Below are positions 61,154 through 64,000 of a stretch of 64,000 bases of DNA, piece after piece. A program made the position numbers and the translations under genes. The notes below the pieces were generated by a model, which worked only from the letters and a program-made list of their open reading frames with translations, was not told the DNA's origin and ran no database searches. The stretch spans positions 62,001 through 126,000 of the forward strand of contig CAXBHL010000002.1 of the NCBI GenBank assembly GCA_963975575.1, written 5' to 3'. Origin of the DNA: UBA6054 sp963975575 (GTDB lineage Bacteria; Planctomycetota; Phycisphaerae; Phycisphaerales; UBA1924). Position 1 is the first letter of the stretch; each line of letters opens with the position of its first letter.

Positions 61154-62113
61154 ATGCCCACGCACGGGCCCATCACGACCGAACCCACGTGCCCCCGTTG
61201 CGGCTACGACCAGTCCGGCGAAGTGGCCACCTGGTCTGAAGCCTGCCCGCTCGAGGGCCGCTGCCCCGAGTGCGGCACCCGGTTCCGATGGTCCGATCTG
61301 TACGACCCCGCCCGCCAGGATTTCCCGTGGCTGGTTGAGCACACGCGATCGATCCGTCAGCGTGCCCGGCGGACGCTGCCCACGTTGTCGCGATTGGCTC
61401 TCCCTTGGGTGTTCTGGGCCCGGGTGGATGTCCACGCCCGCACCGACCCCCGTGCCGTCGCCGGCTGGCTGGTGATGCTGTTCGTCGTGCTGCACCTGCT
61501 GTGCTGGTTGCCGGTCTCGTTGCTGATCGCGGCGATCGATCGGGGTGTGTGGCTGACCTTTGCAGATCTCGGCGCGATGATCGCGGCGCTGTCGGCCATC
61601 GAGGTCGGCGCGGGGCTTATCACCGGCCTGCTCTGGCCGCTCGCCTTTGTCTCGGGTTCCGGCTACTGGATGTGGGGGAGCAACTTCTACAACGGTGCAG
61701 CTTTCCTCTCGGCTTGGCGCTTTCCGATCGGTATGGGCCTGACCTGGTTCGTGATCATGTCCGCCCTCCCGGTCACGCGCCGGATGGCCATGCTGCGTCG
61801 CACCCACCTGTGGCGTGCTTTGCTTTTCCAACTCACGAGCATCGTCGTAGGGTTCTCCCTGCTCCGGCTGCTGTTTTGGGTGGCGCTCGGCACGGCCGGA
61901 AACTGGGCGGAGATCGCTTACTTGGTGGTCTTTGTGCTCGTTTGCCTTTGGACCATGGTGTGGTGGATCTGCGCCCTGAGCATCGGCTGGAAGATTCGCT
62001 CGTGGGTCTTGATGACCCTCGGCACGGTCGCCTCCATCTTCGGCGGCGCGGCGCTTGTCACCATCGAGATGTCCGTTTCGCAGATCCTGTGGTATCTCGG
62101 AGCCGGCCGCTGA
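61154..62113 (+). CDS. zinc-ribbon membrane protein, six-helix
   Basis: The 319-residue protein starts with a zinc ribbon (CPRCGYDQSG at 13-22, CPECGTRF at 37-44) and then has about six membrane segments between residues 95 and 300. The function is unknown. ATG 61154 starts just before the ribbon; the longer frame from 61097 is Pro/Arg-rich and unlikely. It lies between the hairpin repeat and another zinc-ribbon gene. Confidence 0.8.
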   Translation: MPTHGPITTEPTCPRCGYDQSGEVATWSEACPLEGRCPECGTRFRWSDLYDPARQDFPWLVEHTRSIRQRARRTLPTLSRLALPWVFWARVDVHARTDPRAVAGWLVMLFVVLHLLCWLPVSLLIAAIDRGVWLTFADLGAMIAALSAIEVGAGLITGLLWPLAFVSGSGYWMWGSNFYNGAAFLSAWRFPIGMGLTWFVIMSALPVTRRMAMLRRTHLWRALLFQLTSIVVGFSLLRLLFWVALGTAGNWAEIAYLVVFVLVCLWTMVWWICALSIGWKIRSWVLMTLGTVASIFGGAALVTIEMSVSQILWYLGAGR

Positions 62114-62135
62114 GCCGATCGCGCCCGCCCGAGGC

Positions 62136-62141
62136 TACCTT
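62136..62141 (+). promoter_or_regulatory. -10-like hexamer TACCTT of the small zinc-ribbon gene
   Basis: Gap of 5 bases (tcccc) to GTG 62147. It lies in the 33-base space after the previous gene. Confidence 0.5.
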
Positions 62142-62146
62142 TCCCC

Positions 62147-62440
62147 GTGCCCCCCCGCGCCCCCAGACCGGAACCCAGCCTGCACTGCCCCCGCTGCCGC
62201 CACGACCTCGCCGGCCTGCCCGGCGTCACGCCCGACGCCGCCCCGACCACGCTGCTCACCTGCCCCGAGTGCGGCACGCCCACGACCGTCATGGCCGCGA
62301 TGGACACCCGCCCCGAGAACCGGGGCTGGGCCTACTTCGTGCTCTGGATCGTCTCCGTCATCATGGGCCTGCTGCTGCTCTCGTGCGTGCTCGGGATCCT
62401 GTTCTCGGCCGTCTGGACCGCGGTCGCGCCGGGCCCCTGA
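62147..62440 (+). CDS. small zinc-ribbon membrane protein
   Basis: The 97-residue protein has a ribbon (CPRCRHDLAG at 14-23, CPECGTP at 39-45) and one membrane helix near the end (about 62-90). It resembles a cut-down form of the preceding gene. GTG 62147 is the start. The function is unknown; the pairing with a membrane helix suggests a role at the membrane. Confidence 0.75.
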   Translation: MPPRAPRPEPSLHCPRCRHDLAGLPGVTPDAAPTTLLTCPECGTPTTVMAAMDTRPENRGWAYFVLWIVSVIMGLLLLSCVLGILFSAVWTAVAPGP

Positions 62441-62479
62441 CCGGCGTCCGGCGGGCCGACCGACAGGGCGGCCGGACCC

Positions 62480-62485
62480 TACCAT
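62480..62485 (+). promoter_or_regulatory. -10-like hexamer TACCAT of glyA
   Basis: Five bases (tcccc) separate it from ATG 62491. Confidence 0.55.
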
Positions 62486-62490
62486 TCCCC

Positions 62491-63813
62491 ATGCCCCACG
62501 ACGCCCTCGACCGGATGATCCTCGACCACATCGCCCGCACCGACCCGGAGGTCGCCTCCATCGTCGCGGCCGAGGCCGAACGCCAGGAACACACGATCGA
62601 GCTGATCGCCTCGGAGAACCACGCCTCCCCCGCCGTCATGCTGGCCGCGGGCACCTGCATGACCAACAAGTACGCCGAGGGCTACCCCGGGCGGCGGTAC
62701 TACGGCGGGTGCGAGCACCACGACACCGTCGAGCAGCTCGCCCGCGACCGGGCCAAGGAACTCTTCGGCTGCAAGTTCGCCAACGTGCAGCCCCACTCGG
62801 GCGCGCAGGCCAACACCGCCGTGTTCATGTCCATCATGCAGCCGGGCGACACCTTCCTGTCGCTGGTGCTCAAGGACGGCGGCCACCTTTCCCACGGCAT
62901 GGCCCTGAACTTCTCGGGCATCTTCTACAAGCCCGTCCACTACCCCCTGCACTACGACACCAACCACCCCGAGCACGAGCAGATCGATTACGACGCCGTG
63001 CGTCGCGTCGCGCTGGAGACCAAGCCGAAGGCCATCCTCTGCGGCTACTCGGCCTACCCCCGCGTGATCGACTTCGCCCGCTTCCGCCAGATCGCCGACG
63101 AGGTCGGCGCGGTGCTGATGGCTGATATTGCCCACATCGCCGGCCTGGTGGCCGCGGGCGTGCACCCCTCGCCCTTCCCCCACGCCCACGTCGTGACCAC
63201 GACCACGCACAAGTCCCTCCGCGGGCCGCGCGGCGGGCTGATCATGACCAACGACGAGGAGCTCAACAAGCTCATCAACCGCAACGTCTTCCCCGGCGTG
63301 CAGGGCGGGCCGCTGATGCACATCATCACCGCCAAGGCCGTGGCCTTCGGCGAGGCGCTCCGGCCGGAGTTCAAGGCCTATCAGCAGCAGGTCGTCAAGA
63401 ACGCCCGGGCTCTGGCCGGCGCGATGCAGAAGCACGGCTACCGCATCACCTCCGGCGGCACCGACAACCACTTGATGCTCGTCGACCTGACGACCAAGCA
63501 CGCCGACCTGACCGGCAAGGACGCGGAGAAGTGGCTCGAGGGCGCCGGCATCATCACCAACAAGAACGGCATCCCCGACGACCCCCGCCCGCCGATGGTC
63601 ACCAGCGGCGTCCGCCTGGGCACGCCCGCCACGACCACCCGCGGCTTCCGCGAGGTCGAGATGGACCAGATCGCCGCGTGGATCGACCGCGTGCTGGTCG
63701 CCGGCCTCAAAGGCGAGTCCGACCTCGCGTCCGAATCAACGAAGGTCAAGGCAGAGATCAAAGCGCTCTGCGAGCGGTTCCCGCTGCCCCACGCCACCCT
63801 GGAAACGGTGTAG
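62491..63813 (+). CDS. glyA: serine hydroxymethyltransferase
   Basis: GlyA interconverts serine and glycine, loading one-carbon units on tetrahydrofolate with pyridoxal phosphate. The 440-residue protein shows IELIASENHASPAVM, QPHSGAQANTAVFMS, MADIAHIAGLVAAG, TTTTHKSLRGPRGG with the lysine that binds the cofactor, and PGVQGGPLMHII. ATG 62491 follows TACCAT by 5 bases with no ribosome site. Its 3' end is duplicated in the repeat that follows. PdxA (cofactor) and SerA (substrate) are also encoded in this window. Confidence 0.97.
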   Translation: MPHDALDRMILDHIARTDPEVASIVAAEAERQEHTIELIASENHASPAVMLAAGTCMTNKYAEGYPGRRYYGGCEHHDTVEQLARDRAKELFGCKFANVQPHSGAQANTAVFMSIMQPGDTFLSLVLKDGGHLSHGMALNFSGIFYKPVHYPLHYDTNHPEHEQIDYDAVRRVALETKPKAILCGYSAYPRVIDFARFRQIADEVGAVLMADIAHIAGLVAAGVHPSPFPHAHVVTTTTHKSLRGPRGGLIMTNDEELNKLINRNVFPGVQGGPLMHIITAKAVAFGEALRPEFKAYQQQVVKNARALAGAMQKHGYRITSGGTDNHLMLVDLTTKHADLTGKDAEKWLEGAGIITNKNGIPDDPRPPMVTSGVRLGTPATTTRGFREVEMDQIAAWIDRVLVAGLKGESDLASESTKVKAEIKALCERFPLPHATLETV

Positions 63814-63829
63814 CCCCCCGCCCCATCCC

Positions 63830-63879
63830 ATCCCAGACGAGCCGCGTAAGCGGCCGGTCACGGCGACGTGTTGACCGGT
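63830..63879 (+). repeat. hairpin repeat, copy B
   Basis: Begins atcccagacgagccgc, then gccgc-gtaa-gcggc and ggtca...tgacc. It differs from copy A at several positions. Confidence 0.75.
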
Positions 63880-63932
63880 GCACTGGTGCACCGCGCCCCA
63901 CGCCACCCCAGAAACGGTGCAACCCCCGCCCC

Positions 63933-63981
63933 ATCCCAGCCGAGCCGCGACAGCGGCCGGTCACGCCGGCGCGTTGACCGG
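63933..63981 (+). repeat. hairpin repeat, copy C
   Basis: Begins atcccagccgagccgc, then gccgc-gaca-gcggc and ggtcacgccggcgcgttgacc, in which cgccggcg is itself a palindrome. Confidence 0.75.
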
Positions 63982-64000
63982 TGTGCCGTGCGGCGTGCAC

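Larger units (their letters stand above)
63787..64000 (+). repeat. tandem repeat that includes the end of glyA
   Basis: Two units of about 109 bases start at 63787 and 63896. Each begins ccccacgccaccc and ends near ttgaccggtg; the second copy repeats the last ~25 bases of glyA with changes (stop codon tag becomes caa). Each unit contains one hairpin repeat (63830-63879 and 63933-63981). The array runs off the end of the window. Confidence 0.75.

Noticed and set aside
61405..62490. long frame fused in front of glyA
   Set aside because: It overlaps two zinc-ribbon genes in another frame and has shadow composition; the ATG at 62491 matches the glyA family start.

Overview
This is a GC-rich bacterial chromosome segment. 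It is most likely from a planctomycete of the class Phycisphaeria. That placement is an inference from several lineage-typical traits: small membrane proteins carrying zinc ribbons, a TPR protein with two RNA polymerase alpha C-terminal domains, a lysine-rich histone H1-like protein, a short C-terminal sorting tail of the VPAPGA...RRRR type, and PepSY-free general housekeeping genes in very short operons. No mobile element, CRISPR array or tRNA gene was found.

Layout. 1-3376: upstream leader, a complete 23S rRNA and a 5S rRNA with a strong terminator; no 16S 3' end or spacer tRNA lies within the 320 bases upstream. 3576-6194: three small genes of unknown or loosely known role (membrane protein, unknown cytosolic protein, DinB-like protein) and a zinc-ribbon membrane protein. 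6219-11273 (minus): NAD synthetase, a flippase-like membrane protein and a GT39-like glycosyltransferase, the last two translationally coupled. 11364-16823: a Fur-family regulator lacking metal ligands, ExbB-ExbD-ExbD, TsaE, ThiL, a ThuA-like protein and MscL. 16941-21114: FmdB-like protein, a lipoprotein with a Cys/His/Asp triad coupled to phenylalanine hydroxylase, an amidohydrolase coupled to an unknown protein, and the histone-like protein. 21678-29014: an M16 homologue without its zinc site, an orphan iron-type ABC permease, a GNAT enzyme, a SUFU protein, PdxA and a MATE exporter. 29129-36799: the TPR-alphaCTD protein, a BFD-like ferredoxin, a SET protein, an RNHCP protein, a HAD hydrolase, a fused MFS/spermidine synthase-like protein, chorismate synthase, a probable structured RNA and another zinc-ribbon membrane protein. 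36800-47714: exported protein with sorting tail, GNAT, GspE and GspD, a BtuF-like protein, a CpcT/CpeT lipoprotein, RNase R and an SDR protein. 47783-57675: ABC ATPase, unknown proteins, two divergent lipoproteins whose start codons overlap, a medium-chain reductase, SerA, UppP, TrmH-like, two TlpA-like thioredoxins and TrmL. 57932-64000: small lipoprotein, amidase-like protein, a kinase-phosphatase pair, two zinc-ribbon membrane proteins, GlyA and a tandem repeat.

How the genes work together. Most genes stand alone or in pairs joined by 4-base start/stop overlaps. The clearest functional pairs are exbB-exbD-exbD (proton-driven motor), gspE-gspD (type II secretion or pilus), the Ser/Thr kinase with a PPP-type phosphatase, and the two exported thioredoxins. 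A recurring signal is a TANNNT hexamer ending 5-8 bases before the start codon of at least 18 genes that lack a Shine-Dalgarno sequence, which points to widespread leaderless mRNAs. Genes with a clear Shine-Dalgarno (mscL, phhA, the histone-like gene) have their -10-like hexamer farther upstream.

Two families of palindromic repeats are dispersed between genes: an A/G-rich element with long inverted arms (11838-11990, 15152-15404, a decayed piece near 27123) and a short hairpin repeat after genes near 61056 and after glyA. All assignments come from reading the sequence and translated proteins; no database search was run.
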